Below are positions 26,434-35,678 of a DNA stretch of 64,000 bases, piece by piece. Numbering within the stretch: position 1 is the first letter of the stretch; each line of letters begins with the position of its first letter. A program made the position numbers and the translations under genes. The notes under the pieces were generated by a model that saw only the letters and a program-made list of their open reading frames with translations, searched no databases and was not told where the DNA came from. Source of the stretch: Agreia sp. PsM10 (lineage in GTDB: Bacteria > Actinomycetota > Actinomycetes > Actinomycetales > Microbacteriaceae); assembly GCF_030433855.1 (NCBI RefSeq), contig NZ_JARUXC010000010.1:62001-126000 (forward strand). The letters run 5' to 3'.

Positions 26434-28861
26434 CGATGTCTCCCGTTGTTCCGTTGATCGTGATGAGCTGCCCTGTTCGAAGGGCGTCGACGGCGCCCAT
26501 CGCGGCGACGACGGCGGGCATGCCGAGCTCGCGGGCGATGATCGCCACGTGCGACAGCGCATTGCCCCGCTCGGTCACGACACCCGCGGCCTGCACGAAC
26601 AGCAGGGTCCAGCCGGGGTCGATGTGGCTGGTGACGAGGATCTTGCCCCGCACGTCGACGGTCGGGTCGAACTCGTGCACCACGATCGCCTCGGCGGTGA
26701 GGACGCCCGGGGAGACGCCCATTCCCGCGGCCATCCCCGCCGCCGTGCGCTGTTCGTCGTCGCGCAGCCGTGCGGGCGCGATGAGGCCCGATCCGACCAC
26801 CCGGCGCGCGAGCGAACGGGCCTCGAACGTTGCGAACTCGGCCCGCCGGCGGGCCACCACGGCTCGAGGGTCGGAGCTCCACGCGTGCCCGAACACCGCC
26901 TCGTCGAGTTCCTGCTCCGTGAGCCAGAACACATCGTCGGCCGCATCGAGCAGCTGCGCCTCGACCAGGCGTCGGCCCAAGGCGAGATACGCCGTGCGCG
27001 CGAGCCCGTAGACCTGGGCCCGGTTGAAGCGGAACCGCTCCCGCCAGTCGATGGCCTGCCGGGTGTTGCGGCCGATGAACCGGGTGCCGAAGCGTCCGCG
27101 GATCGAGCGGGCCGTCGCATCCACCGGTGGCCGACCCTCGGGGTCGGTGCCGAGCGCCAGCGCGAGGAGCGAGGCGTGGTCGTCGGCCAGCCGCGGGTTC
27201 TCGAGCTGCAGCTCGTCGGGCGCCCGCCCGCCGAACCGCGCGAGATACGCGTCGATGTCGAGACGCGTCGCCGTCCAGTCGGACGACGACAGGATGCTGT
27301 CGGCTGTCGCATCGCTGCCATGACGGTCGCGCAGCCTGTTGCCGAGCGCGCCGAGAGCGGTGAGCGGGGCGATCGACGCCCGGTCGCTGAGGCCGTGCAG
27401 GTACCCGAGGTAGTCGGCGTGCTGCTCGGGGCCGAAGCTGTAGGTCTTCAGCAGCCCGTGGAAGATCATGACCCGCAGGTCGTTGAACACGGGAGTCGCC
27501 CACAGCGTGAGGAGCTCGCCGCGCATGGTCTCGAGGGTCGACAGGATCGCGTCGGCCTGCAGGGTCGACCAGTCGATCGACTCGAAACGCGCCAGACGCT
27601 TCTGGAAGGTGCGGCTGAAGCCCTTCGACATCGAGTTCGACCGCAGCAGAAGCCAGCCCAGCCGACCCACCAGCGGGGCCATCGTCACCGCGCCCCTCAG
27701 CCCGAGCCGTCGCCGAGGCGCCTCGCCGGGCGTGCGCTGCGGCTGCAGCATCGCCGAGAAGAAGGCCTGGTTGCTGCTGGGACCGGGGATCATGCGCACC
27801 ATCTCGTACCAGTTGTCGATCTGGTAGTAGACGTGACCGCCCAGGTAGCCGAGCGTGTTGCGGAACACCTGCTGCTTCGCATCCAGAACCTTCTGAGCCA
27901 CGCCCAGTTTGCGGAAGAAGGCGGGATAGACGCGCGAGTAGAGACCGCGGATGAAGGAGTAGGTGAGCGGAAGCGTGATGCCGGGATAGTTCTCGGCGAT
28001 GTTCGTGCAGTCCCACGCCAGCTCGTAGTCGAGCGCGACCGTGGTCTGCGGTCTCAGCTGCAGCAGGGCGAGGCGACCTCCGCGCGCCGCCCATTCGATG
28101 TCGACGGGTCGACCGAGCCTCGCCTCGCTCTCGAGAGCGATGTCGAGCAGCCGCTGGGGCGCGGGCAGGCCCGACGGCTGGGGAGCGACCTTCGACACCC
28201 GCAGCTCGAGCGCGTTCTCGCCCTCGACCGTCGTGTTCCGTGCCGATCTGCTCCAGGCGAGGGTCAGTTCCCCGCGGCCGTTCTCGCTGAACAGCACACC
28301 GCTGGTCGTGCCGACGAACATCTGCTGCACGACGACCGAGCCGCCGAGCTCGAGCGCCGCGATGCCGCGCGCCCGGGCGTAGGCCGCGACCCGCGCGGAG
28401 AACAGGCTGGCCACGGAGGCGCGGATCGCGTCTCGGACCGGCTGAGGCTCAACGGGCACGTCGAGGGTCGTGACGTACTGCCCGGCGAAGGAGTGCTCGG
28501 CGCCGTCCTCCGCGAGCGCCGAGGTGCGCACGCTGACCGCGCGCCAGCCGGCCGCCGACGACAAGGCCTCGGCGACGACGGCGTCGTCGAGGGCGATGGA
28601 TGCGACGAGTCGCGTCTCGCGGGCGGCATACGCGTCGTCGTCGACGGCGCCCTCACAGAACTCGGCGACGAGGGTCTCGGCGCCGGCCTTGAGCTCGGGC
28701 CAGTTCTCGACGAGCCGGTCGACGGGGAGCACGACGAACGACGGTACGAGGCCGGGGTACAGGCGATCGAGTTCAAACAGTCCGAGCGCCTTGCGCCCGA
28801 CGGATGCGTCGACGGTGTCGGCCTCGTCGGCCGGGTCGGATGCGTTGCGTCGCGCGCTCAC
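26420..28861 (-). CDS. PEP/pyruvate-binding phosphotransferase-like enzyme
   Basis: Protein of 813 residues from GTG 28861 (GTGA overlap with the UbiA gene). The N-terminal ~330 residues resemble the ATP-grasp domain of PEP synthase/pyruvate phosphate dikinase (VSVRTSALAEDGAEHSFAGQY, DIEWA). The central ~400 residues match nothing recognised. The C-terminal part has the swivelling phosphohistidine domain, TERGNALSHVAIIARELGMP, with His771 as the predicted phospho-carrier. The three-part layout is like rifampin phosphotransferase and PEP synthase, but the PEP-binding TIM barrel is not evident. It probably phosphorylates an unknown small molecule or lipid precursor with ATP. Confidence 0.75.
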   Translation of the reverse strand: MSARRNASDPADEADTVDASVGRKALGLFELDRLYPGLVPSFVVLPVDRLVENWPELKAGAETLVAEFCEGAVDDDAYAARETRLVASIALDDAVVAEALSSAAGWRAVSVRTSALAEDGAEHSFAGQYVTTLDVPVEPQPVRDAIRASVASLFSARVAAYARARGIAALELGGSVVVQQMFVGTTSGVLFSENGRGELTLAWSRSARNTTVEGENALELRVSKVAPQPSGLPAPQRLLDIALESEARLGRPVDIEWAARGGRLALLQLRPQTTVALDYELAWDCTNIAENYPGITLPLTYSFIRGLYSRVYPAFFRKLGVAQKVLDAKQQVFRNTLGYLGGHVYYQIDNWYEMVRMIPGPSSNQAFFSAMLQPQRTPGEAPRRRLGLRGAVTMAPLVGRLGWLLLRSNSMSKGFSRTFQKRLARFESIDWSTLQADAILSTLETMRGELLTLWATPVFNDLRVMIFHGLLKTYSFGPEQHADYLGYLHGLSDRASIAPLTALGALGNRLRDRHGSDATADSILSSSDWTATRLDIDAYLARFGGRAPDELQLENPRLADDHASLLALALGTDPEGRPPVDATARSIRGRFGTRFIGRNTRQAIDWRERFRFNRAQVYGLARTAYLALGRRLVEAQLLDAADDVFWLTEQELDEAVFGHAWSSDPRAVVARRRAEFATFEARSLARRVVGSGLIAPARLRDDEQRTAAGMAAGMGVSPGVLTAEAIVVHEFDPTVDVRGKILVTSHIDPGWTLLFVQAAGVVTERGNALSHVAIIARELGMPAVVAAMGAVDALRTGQLITINGTTGDIDAAL

Positions 28862-29697
28862 GAGAGCATCGCCGCCGCCTGCAGCGGAAGGTGGATGGCG
28901 ACGACCGTCGTGACCCAGCGATCGGATGCCGGCCGCACGAGCGCGACGGCCGCCGCGACGACCGCGATCACACCAGAGGCAAGGCCTGCGCCCGCCGTCG
29001 TCGCGAGCACTCCGCTCAGAACCACCAGCACGACCATCGCACCCAGCGTACGGCCCCTCCCCCACACGGCCGAGTACGTGTCCAGCACGACCCGGCCTCG
29101 GGTGTCGAAACGCGGGCTGAACTTGCGGGCCAGTTCGACCGACACGAACAGGGCCGTGCAGGCCAGCACTCCTACGGCGGTCCGCCAGTCCGGGCCCGCA
29201 CCGAGCACGACCGCGACCCAGAGGAACAGCGGCAGGTAGATCGCCTCGTGCAGAACGAACGACAGCGTGAAGTGCCGCTCGAGCCGAGGCCCGGAGAAGA
29301 ACTCGAAGACGGTCAGCGCGGAGTAGGCGAGAACGGGCAGGTAGAGCACGAAACCGAGCGGGCCTCCGACGAGCATCACGCCGAGCATCTCGACGACGAA
29401 CGCGCCCGTTCCGATCACGAACAGTGTTCGCGGCGAGACCACTCCGCGCTGCACCGGTCGATCGGGGTACACAGCGCTGTCGTGCGCGAAGTCCTTCCAC
29501 TCGTCTGTGACCCGGTAGCGCAGCAGCAGCGCCAGATAGATCACGAACAGCAGGATCGCCGAGGACCACGTGTGCGCACCGGGCGTGTCAGAGGTCGGCG
29601 CGAACAGTCCCACGGATGCCGCGGCGAACGCGGCCGACATGAGGGCGACGAGGGCGAGGGGAAAACGCTCGCGTAGATATATCCACGCGCCCCTCAT
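28858..29697 (-). CDS. UbiA-family prenyltransferase-like protein
   Basis: Membrane protein of 279 residues with seven to nine hydrophobic segments. The first Asp-rich motif is TDEWKDFAHDSAVYPDRPVQ, the place of NDxxDxxxD in UbiA. The second region reads ARKFSPRFDTRG and VLDTYSAVWG, close to a recognised UbiA subgroup. UbiA enzymes join a prenyl diphosphate to an acceptor; in archaea the subgroup DGGGPS builds ether lipids. ATG 29697 is chosen but lacks a clear ribosome site, so the message may be leaderless; an upstream in-frame start at 29763 is possible. It heads the five-gene operon. Confidence 0.75.
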   Translation of the reverse strand: MRGAWIYLRERFPLALVALMSAAFAAASVGLFAPTSDTPGAHTWSSAILLFVIYLALLLRYRVTDEWKDFAHDSAVYPDRPVQRGVVSPRTLFVIGTGAFVVEMLGVMLVGGPLGFVLYLPVLAYSALTVFEFFSGPRLERHFTLSFVLHEAIYLPLFLWVAVVLGAGPDWRTAVGVLACTALFVSVELARKFSPRFDTRGRVVLDTYSAVWGRGRTLGAMVVLVVLSGVLATTAGAGLASGVIAVVAAAVALVRPASDRWVTTVVAIHLPLQAAAMLS

Positions 29698-29703
29698 AGT
29701 GTT

Positions 29704-30198
29704 GTGCCGATGGTCATCGTCTCCGTATGTGCGTTCGGCGCCGTTCTGGCGATCCTGGCGCACCTCGTGCTGCTCCCCCTGGCGAAGCGCCGACCGGTTC
29801 TCCTCCGCGGGGCGGAGTCCTACGCGCTCGGCGCCCTCGTCATTGTAGCCGTGGCGTTCCTCAGTGTCTGGACCATGCCCGCGCTGCTGCTGCTCATCGC
29901 GCAGCTCGTCGTGGCGATCGTCTGGCGACCCTGGGTGGCGATCGGCCTCGCGACCGAGCAGGTGCTGGCGGCCGTGGTCAAGGCATCCACCATGGTGCGG
30001 GTGAAGCGCGTGCCGGTCGACGACCGCGCCTTCGTCATGGGCGAGCGGTCACGGCTGCGGGTCGGTCGGCTGCTGCCGCGCGTTCAGCTCATCACGATTC
30101 GCGTGAGCGCGTCGAACGCTACCGGCCTCAAGAAGATCGCCCTCTTCCGCAACGTTCTGCGCAAGACTGTTCAGAACTACTCCCTCGGTCGAAGCTGA
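29704..30198 (+). CDS. Small membrane protein of unknown function
   Basis: Protein of 164 residues, starting at GTG 29704 or ATG 29710. The first ~80 residues hold three hydrophobic segments; the rest is basic and probably cytoplasmic (KRVPVDDRAFVMGERSRLRVG, LRKTVQNYSLGRS). No family was recognised. The start is only 6-7 nt from that of the divergent UbiA gene, so the two share a very compact control region. The next gene follows after 24 nt. Confidence 0.6.
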   Translation: MPMVIVSVCAFGAVLAILAHLVLLPLAKRRPVLLRGAESYALGALVIVAVAFLSVWTMPALLLLIAQLVVAIVWRPWVAIGLATEQVLAAVVKASTMVRVKRVPVDDRAFVMGERSRLRVGRLLPRVQLITIRVSASNATGLKKIALFRNVLRKTVQNYSLGRS

Positions 30199-30222
30199 CC
30201 GGCAACGAAGGAAGGAACCGCA

Positions 30223-30669
30223 ATGGCCAGCGCCAAAGCACTCATCGTCATCCGCAAGCCCGTCTCCGAGGTGTTCGAGTACACCGCGAGTGCCGAGAAC
30301 GGTCCGGCGTTCATTCCGAACCTGAACGAGAACACGAACATCACGCCCGAGAAGGCCGGGGTCGACCAGACCTTCGACTGGCGCTTCAACATGGCGGGCG
30401 CCGACCTGCGCGGAAAGGCGGAGGGAATCGCCTTCGAGGTCGACAAGAAGGTCACCCTGCGGCTCACCGGCGACGTGAACGCCACCTGGGACTACACGTT
30501 CGACGACCTCGGCGACGGCACGACGCGCATCACCACCGAGATCCTCTACGAGGTCGAGCCGACCGTGCTGCAGAAGGTCGTCAACGCCACTCTGCTCGAT
30601 CGCATCAACCAGAACACGATCGAGCAGATGTTCGACAACCTCAAGCTGATCCTCGAGAGCGACGACTGA
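30223..30669 (+). CDS. SRPBCC (START-like) family protein
   Basis: Soluble protein of 148 residues with the helix-grip layout of polyketide cyclase/START-like proteins: a start strand KALIVIRKPVSEVFEY, central strands, and a long C-terminal helix (RINQNTIEQMFDNLKLILES). Such folds bind hydrophobic ligands, so a role with lipids or isoprenoids near the UbiA operon is conceivable but unproven. It has a good GAAGGAAGGAA ribosome site. The gene ends 5 nt from the convergent mtlD stop, with no terminator between them. Confidence 0.78.
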   Translation: MASAKALIVIRKPVSEVFEYTASAENGPAFIPNLNENTNITPEKAGVDQTFDWRFNMAGADLRGKAEGIAFEVDKKVTLRLTGDVNATWDYTFDDLGDGTTRITTEILYEVEPTVLQKVVNATLLDRINQNTIEQMFDNLKLILESDD

Positions 30670-30674
30670 CTCGG

Positions 30675-31823
30675 CTAGCTCTTCTGCACCCGCTCGACCA
30701 CGCGCACCACGTGCGCATAGAGGGGGTGGGATTCGTCGAGCCCGGTCAGGCGTGACGTCGCGTCGGCCGCCGTCGACGTGGCGAGCAGCTCCTTCAGCTC
30801 CACGCTCTGCGCGTCCTCCGGCAGATCGAAGCGCAATGCGGCGCCGATCGCGCCCAGAAGAGCCTCGGGCACGACACCGCGCTCGGCGAGCTCCGCCGCC
30901 GGGCCGATGAAGCGCTCATGCCGGCCGAGCTTGCGCACGGGCTGCCGTCCGACCCTGGCCGGGGTGTCGGGCAGGAAGGGGTTCGCGAAGCGCGTGAGGT
31001 TCTTCTGAACGTACGCCTCCTGCACCTCGGGGTCGAAGTCGTACTTGGCGATGAGCAGCGTCTTGGTCTCGTCGAGCACCGCGGCGACCCGCGCGAAGAC
31101 CTCGGGGCTGCGCATGGCGTCTGACAGGGTGGCCGCGCCCTCGAGAAAACCGAAGTAGGCCGTCGTGGCGTGGCCGGTGTTCACGGTGAAGAGCTTGCGC
31201 TCGATGTAGGGCGCGAGATCGTCGACGAAGTGGGCCTCGGCGATCTCGGGCAGATCGTCGCCGAAGGGGCCGGATTCGATGGCCCACTCGAAGAAGTCCT
31301 CGACGGTCACGTCGAGTCCGGCATCGGCCGCCTGGCCGGGAACGATGCGGTCGACGGCCGTGTTCGCGAAGACCGCTCGCGCGTCGATGGATGCGAGGGC
31401 CGCGTCGTCGAGTCCCGCCACGATCTCCTGCTTCAGCAGGTCGGTCGCGTTGATGGCGTTCTCGCAGGCCATGACGGCGAGGGGCTTGAGGGACGCGTCC
31501 CGCGCTTGGATGCCGCGGGCGATGAGCGGGGCGACGAAACGCAGGATGTTCGGGCCCACGGCGGTCGTGACGATGTCGGCCGAGGCGATCTCTGCCACGA
31601 CGTCGGCCTCGTGCGTGGCCGAGTTGAGAGCGCGGTAGTTGTCGACCGTCCAGCTCTTCGACGACGCTCCCACCTCGTGCACGCGGTAGCTGGGCGTCGA
31701 GGCGAGCGAGTCGATGAGTTCGGCGTTCACGTCGGCGAACACCACCTCGTAGCCGGCGTTGTGCAGGATCAGTCCGACGAAGCCGCGACCGATGTTGCCG
31801 GCACCGAAGTGCACAGCCTTCAT
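30675..31823 (-). CDS. mtlD: Mannitol-1-phosphate 5-dehydrogenase
   Basis: Oxidises mannitol-1-phosphate to fructose-6-phosphate with NAD+. 382 residues. The start [17 protein letters not shown] is the diagnostic NAD-binding strand of MtlD, and [11 protein letters not shown] and [14 protein letters not shown] carry active-site residues of the long-chain polyol dehydrogenases. It overlaps mtlF by four bases (ATGA) and is the last gene of the mannitol operon. Confidence 0.96.
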   Translation of the reverse strand: MKAVHFGAGNIGRGFVGLILHNAGYEVVFADVNAELIDSLASTPSYRVHEVGASSKSWTVDNYRALNSATHEADVVAEIASADIVTTAVGPNILRFVAPLIARGIQARDASLKPLAVMACENAINATDLLKQEIVAGLDDAALASIDARAVFANTAVDRIVPGQAADAGLDVTVEDFFEWAIESGPFGDDLPEIAEAHFVDDLAPYIERKLFTVNTGHATTAYFGFLEGAATLSDAMRSPEVFARVAAVLDETKTLLIAKYDFDPEVQEAYVQKNLTRFANPFLPDTPARVGRQPVRKLGRHERFIGPAAELAERGVVPEALLGAIGAALRFDLPEDAQSVELKELLATSTAADATSRLTGLDESHPLYAHVVRVVERVQKS

Positions 31824-32257
31824 TCGTTCACCTCGCCGAGCAGCGCGAACAGCGCGGGGGCGTCAGGCGCATCCAGAAGCTTCTGCACCTCGTCGTCGTC
31901 GGAGAAGATGATGGCGATCTTCGAGAGGATGTCGAGGTGGCCGTTGTCCTTGCCGGCGATGCCGACGACGAAGCGCACCTCGTTGCCCTCCCAGTCGATC
32001 GGGTTCGCGTAGCGCACGAACGACAGGCCGGAGGCGAGGATCGTGTCCTTGCCCTCGTTCGTTCCGTGGGGAATGGCCAGGAAGTTGCCCATGTACGTCG
32101 AGACGCTGGTCTCACGCTCGAGCATGTAGTCGACGTAGTCGTCGGTCACGGCTCCGGCTGCAACGAGAATGGATGCCGCTTCGCGGATCGCGTCCTCCTT
32201 GGTGGTCGCGGTGCCGTCGACACTGATCGATTCGAGGTCCAGTACTTTGTCGCTCAT
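31820..32257 (-). CDS. mtlF: Mannitol PTS EIIA component
   Basis: Soluble PTS protein of 145 residues that passes phosphate from HPr to the EIIB domain of MtlA. The phospho-acceptor is His64 in LAIPHGT. The fructose/mannitol EIIA fold is clear throughout ([11 protein letters not shown] before it, [16 protein letters not shown] after it). Here EIIA is separate, whereas in enterobacteria it is fused to MtlA. 109 nt with a strong hairpin separate it from mtlA. Confidence 0.95.
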   Translation of the reverse strand: MSDKVLDLESISVDGTATTKEDAIREAASILVAAGAVTDDYVDYMLERETSVSTYMGNFLAIPHGTNEGKDTILASGLSFVRYANPIDWEGNEVRFVVGIAGKDNGHLDILSKIAIIFSDDDEVQKLLDAPDAPALFALLGEVNE

Positions 32258-32308
32258 GACGTCCTTCGTTCGCTTCGGGGGTCTTCGTCTGTAATGGGGC
32301 CTGGGCCG

Positions 32309-32341
32309 CCCGGCCGCCGGAGTCGTGCTCCGACGGCCGGG
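32309..32341 (-). other. Intercistronic hairpin between mtlA and mtlF
   Basis: GC-rich 14-bp stem with one mismatch (32309-32322 with 32328-32341), TCGTG loop, no T run. It may protect the mtlA message from 3' decay or reduce read-through into mtlF and mtlD. Confidence 0.65.
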
Positions 32342-32365
32342 GGCGTCCTGGGGTGAGGGATCAGG

Positions 32366-33949
32366 CTACGCCTGGTCCGTGGGGTGCTGGGCTGCGACCT
32401 GGTTCACGACCTCGTCATAGCGGGGGCTGTTCATGAAGTTGTCGACCGACACGTGCTGTGCGTTCGGCGTCTTCTGCTTCGCCCGGTCGGTGAGCTCCTT
32501 CTGGGTGATGACCAGGTCGATGTCGTCGGTCAGGTTCGCGATGGCGAGGTTCCTGACGGAGACGTCGGTGATACCGGCCTTCTTGAGCTTGTTCCGCAGA
32601 ACGGAGGCTCCCATGGCGCTCGATCCCATGCCTGCATCGCAGGCGAACACGATGTTCTCGAGGCGGGTCTCGGTCAGAACCGTTGACTGTCCGTGGTCAA
32701 TCGTCTCGTCGCCCCCGAGAAGCGCTCCGACTCGGCTCTCGCCGCCCTTATTCGCGGCGTTCTGTGCAACAGCGGCTGCAAGAGCGTCGTCACCGGCGGC
32801 CTCGGCTGCGAGGTCCTTCTTGCGGCTGGCCCGGAGCATGATCGCCGAGATGAGGAACGACACCGTCGCCGCCAGGATGACCGAGAGGATGACGCCGATG
32901 TAGCTGTCCTTCGCCGTGACGAGCAGAACGGCGATGATGCTTCCCGGCGCAGCAGGCCCGACCAGCCCGGAGTTGAACAGCACGTTGGTAGCAACGCCCG
33001 TCGCTCCGCCACCGATAGCCGCGAGGATGAGCTGCGGCTTCATCAGTACGTAAGGGAAATAGATCTCGTGAATTCCACCGAAGAACTGAATGATGATCGC
33101 GCCGGGTGCGCTGGCTCGGGCCGCGCCGACACCGAACACCGCGAACGCGATGAGGATTCCGACACCGGGTCCAGGATTTGCTTCCAGCAGAAACAGGATC
33201 GACTTGCCATTCGCCAGCGCCTCAGGTGTCGCGACCGGGGTGATGACGCCGTGATTGATCGCATTGTTGAGGAACAGGACCTTCGCCGGCTCGATGATGA
33301 TGCTCGTGAGTGGAAGCAGTCCAGCGTTCAACAGGCCTTCGATTCCGGCGCTCAGAACATTGGTCAGACCCTGGATCAGCGGCGCAACACCAAAGAACGC
33401 ACCGATGGCGAGAAGGCCACCGACGATTCCACCCGAGAAGTTGTTCACGAGCATCTCGAAGCCGGGGCGGATCTTGCCATCCCAGAGCTTGTCGATCTGC
33501 TTCATGATCCATGCTGCCAGCGGACCGACGATCATCGCACCCAGGAACATCGGGATCGTGCTGCCCACGATGACACCCATGGTCGCGATCGTCGCGACAA
33601 CACCACCGCGCTGTCCGTAGACCATGCGTCCGCCGGTGTTCGCGATGAGCAACGGCAGCAGGTAGGTGATCATCGGACCGACGAGACCGGCGTACTGCTG
33701 GAAGGTATTGCCGTCTGCGTCTTCGGCGAGGGTCGTCGCAGCGCCAGGCCATCCGATAGCGGCTGCATCGCCGAACCCACCAAGGATGCCGTTCGGCAGC
33801 CATCCGGCAGAGATGAAGAGAGAGGTGATGAGCCCCCACGCGATGAACGCGGGAAGGTTGGGCATGACCATTCCCGAGAGGAATGTGCCGAGCTGCTGAA
33901 CGCGAACTCGGGCACCTCCCGGCTTGGTCGTTGCTGACGTCGTCGTCAT
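32366..33949 (-). CDS. mtlA: Mannitol PTS EIICB permease
   Basis: Takes up and phosphorylates mannitol. 527 residues from ATG 33949 with an AAGGAG site. The EIIC domain (about 20-340) begins VQQLGTFLSGMVMPNLPAFI and includes NHGVITPVATPEAL and FFGGIHEIYFPYVLMKP, the conserved substrate loop. The EIIB domain has its phosphocysteine Cys437 in FACDAGMGSSAMG. A linker of about 70 residues joins the two. The EIIA partner is encoded separately by mtlF. Confidence 0.95.
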   Translation of the reverse strand: MTTTSATTKPGGARVRVQQLGTFLSGMVMPNLPAFIAWGLITSLFISAGWLPNGILGGFGDAAAIGWPGAATTLAEDADGNTFQQYAGLVGPMITYLLPLLIANTGGRMVYGQRGGVVATIATMGVIVGSTIPMFLGAMIVGPLAAWIMKQIDKLWDGKIRPGFEMLVNNFSGGIVGGLLAIGAFFGVAPLIQGLTNVLSAGIEGLLNAGLLPLTSIIIEPAKVLFLNNAINHGVITPVATPEALANGKSILFLLEANPGPGVGILIAFAVFGVGAARASAPGAIIIQFFGGIHEIYFPYVLMKPQLILAAIGGGATGVATNVLFNSGLVGPAAPGSIIAVLLVTAKDSYIGVILSVILAATVSFLISAIMLRASRKKDLAAEAAGDDALAAAVAQNAANKGGESRVGALLGGDETIDHGQSTVLTETRLENIVFACDAGMGSSAMGASVLRNKLKKAGITDVSVRNLAIANLTDDIDLVITQKELTDRAKQKTPNAQHVSVDNFMNSPRYDEVVNQVAAQHPTDQA

Positions 33950-34013
33950 GAGGATTCTCCTTGTTTTCTGTGTTGAGGGGGTGTGTGTGATCGGGTGTGG
34001 TGCGGGTGGTACG

Positions 34014-35666
34014 TCAGGAGGACGCGCTGGCGGACACCGCTGCGCGGGCCTCCATCGCGCTGTTCGCCTTGAGGGCGAGTTCGGCGAAGTGCTGGGCCTG
34101 CTCGATCGTGTAGAGACGCAGCTCCGCACGAACGTCGGCGAGCGCAGCCGGCGACATCGACAGGCTGGTCGCCCCGAGCCCGACGAGCACGACGGCGAGC
34201 AGCGGGTCGGCAGCAGCCTCGCCGCAGATGCCGACGGGCTTGCCCAGGGCGGCCCCGGCCTTGCCCACTTCGCCGACAAGGCGGAGCACGGCGGGGTGCC
34301 ACGGGTCCTGGAACGACGCGACGCTTCCGAGGAGGCGGTCGGCGGCCAGCGTGTACTGCGTCAGGTCGTTGGTTCCGATCGACGCGAAGTCGGCGTCGAC
34401 GAGGATGCGATCGGCGAGCAGAGCAGACGACGGCACCTCGATCATGACGCCGGCCGTCTTCAGGCCGACCTCGCGGGCGATGGACGTGAAGTAGCGCGTC
34501 TCCTCGAGGGTCGAGACCATCGGCGCCATGACCCAGACGTCGGCCGTGTTCTCGGCCTCGGCATTGCGGATGGCGGTGAGCTGGTCGCGCAGGATCTGCT
34601 CGTTCGCGCGAAGGGCGCGCAGGCCCCGGAGCCCGAGCGCCGGGTTCTCCTCGGGGGCGTCGTTCAGGAAGCTGAGCGGCTTGTCGGCTCCGGCGTCCAG
34701 CGCCCGAACCACGACCTTCTTGCCGGGGAACGCGGCGAAGAGCGCCGAGTACTGCGACTGCTGCTCCGCGACGGTCGGCGCCTGTGCGGAGTCGAGGAAC
34801 AGGAACTCGGTGCGGAACAGGCCCACGCCTTCCGCTCCCAGCTCCACGGCCTCGGCCGCGCCGCCCGACGAACCGAGGTTGGCCAGCAGAGGGATCGCGG
34901 TGTCGTCGGCGAGACGGCCGGGGCCGGCGGGCGCCTTGGCCAGCGAGGCGCGCTCCTGGATCGCGATCTTCGCCTTGAAGCGTGCGTCCTCGTCCGGGTC
35001 GACCGTGACGGCACCCGTCGAGGCATCCACGATCACGGTGGTGCCGTTCGGAATGTCGAGTGCGCCGGCCACACCGACGACCGCGACGATCGACTTCTCA
35101 CGGGCGAGGATGGCCGTGTGCGAGGTGGGACCGCCGTCGCTCGTGATGAGGCCCAGCACCTTGTCGAGGTTCAGGAGCGCGGTGTCGGCCGGTGCGAGGT
35201 CGCGGGCGACGAGCACGAACTGGTGGTCGGGATCGGGCACGCCGGGAGCCTCGACGCCCTGGAGCTGCGCCACGACCCGCTGCGACACGTCGTCGAGGTC
35301 GGTCGCGCGCTCCCCCATGTATCCGCCCATGCTGACGAGCAGGTCGCGGAAGCTGGCGAAGGCCTCGAATACGGCGCGCTCGGCGGTCTTGCCCGTCTCG
35401 AGCCGTGCCTTGACGTCGTCGGAGAGCGTGGGGTCCTCGGCCATGAAGGCCTGGGCCTCGAGCACGTCCTTCGCGGATCCGCCCGCACGCTCGCCCCGGG
35501 CCCGGATGCCGGCGGCCGTGGCGGCCAGCGCGACCGCGGCCCGCTCCTTCTCGGCGTCGACGCTCAGCGCCGACGGCGCATCCTGCGGTTCGGGAAGCGG
35601 TGCCGGCATCTGCAGCACCGTGCCCATGGCCATTCCGCGACCGATTCCTACTCCGGTGAAAGTCAT
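34014..35666 (-). CDS. ptsI: PTS Enzyme I (PEP-protein phosphotransferase)
   Basis: Starts the phosphorelay by taking phosphate from PEP and giving it to HPr. 550 residues, slightly below the usual 570. The phospho-His183 lies in SDGGPTSHTAIL. The PEP-binding barrel has FRTEFLFLD and LRGLRALRANEQILR, and later FASIGTNDLTQYTLAADR and GICGEAAADPLL, all conserved. It is followed by mtlA after 64 nt and preceded by ptsH, so the general PTS genes sit within the mannitol operon. Confidence 0.96.
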   Translation of the reverse strand: MTFTGVGIGRGMAMGTVLQMPAPLPEPQDAPSALSVDAEKERAAVALAATAAGIRARGERAGGSAKDVLEAQAFMAEDPTLSDDVKARLETGKTAERAVFEAFASFRDLLVSMGGYMGERATDLDDVSQRVVAQLQGVEAPGVPDPDHQFVLVARDLAPADTALLNLDKVLGLITSDGGPTSHTAILAREKSIVAVVGVAGALDIPNGTTVIVDASTGAVTVDPDEDARFKAKIAIQERASLAKAPAGPGRLADDTAIPLLANLGSSGGAAEAVELGAEGVGLFRTEFLFLDSAQAPTVAEQQSQYSALFAAFPGKKVVVRALDAGADKPLSFLNDAPEENPALGLRGLRALRANEQILRDQLTAIRNAEAENTADVWVMAPMVSTLEETRYFTSIAREVGLKTAGVMIEVPSSALLADRILVDADFASIGTNDLTQYTLAADRLLGSVASFQDPWHPAVLRLVGEVGKAGAALGKPVGICGEAAADPLLAVVLVGLGATSLSMSPAALADVRAELRLYTIEQAQHFAELALKANSAMEARAAVSASASS

Positions 35667-35678
35667 GTCCGCCGCCGC

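Noticed and set aside
26549-29239. Open frame of 896 codons on the plus strand opposite the PEP-utilising enzyme gene
   Set aside because: Antisense shadow. The minus-strand product has recognisable ATP-grasp and phosphohistidine domains; this frame has none.
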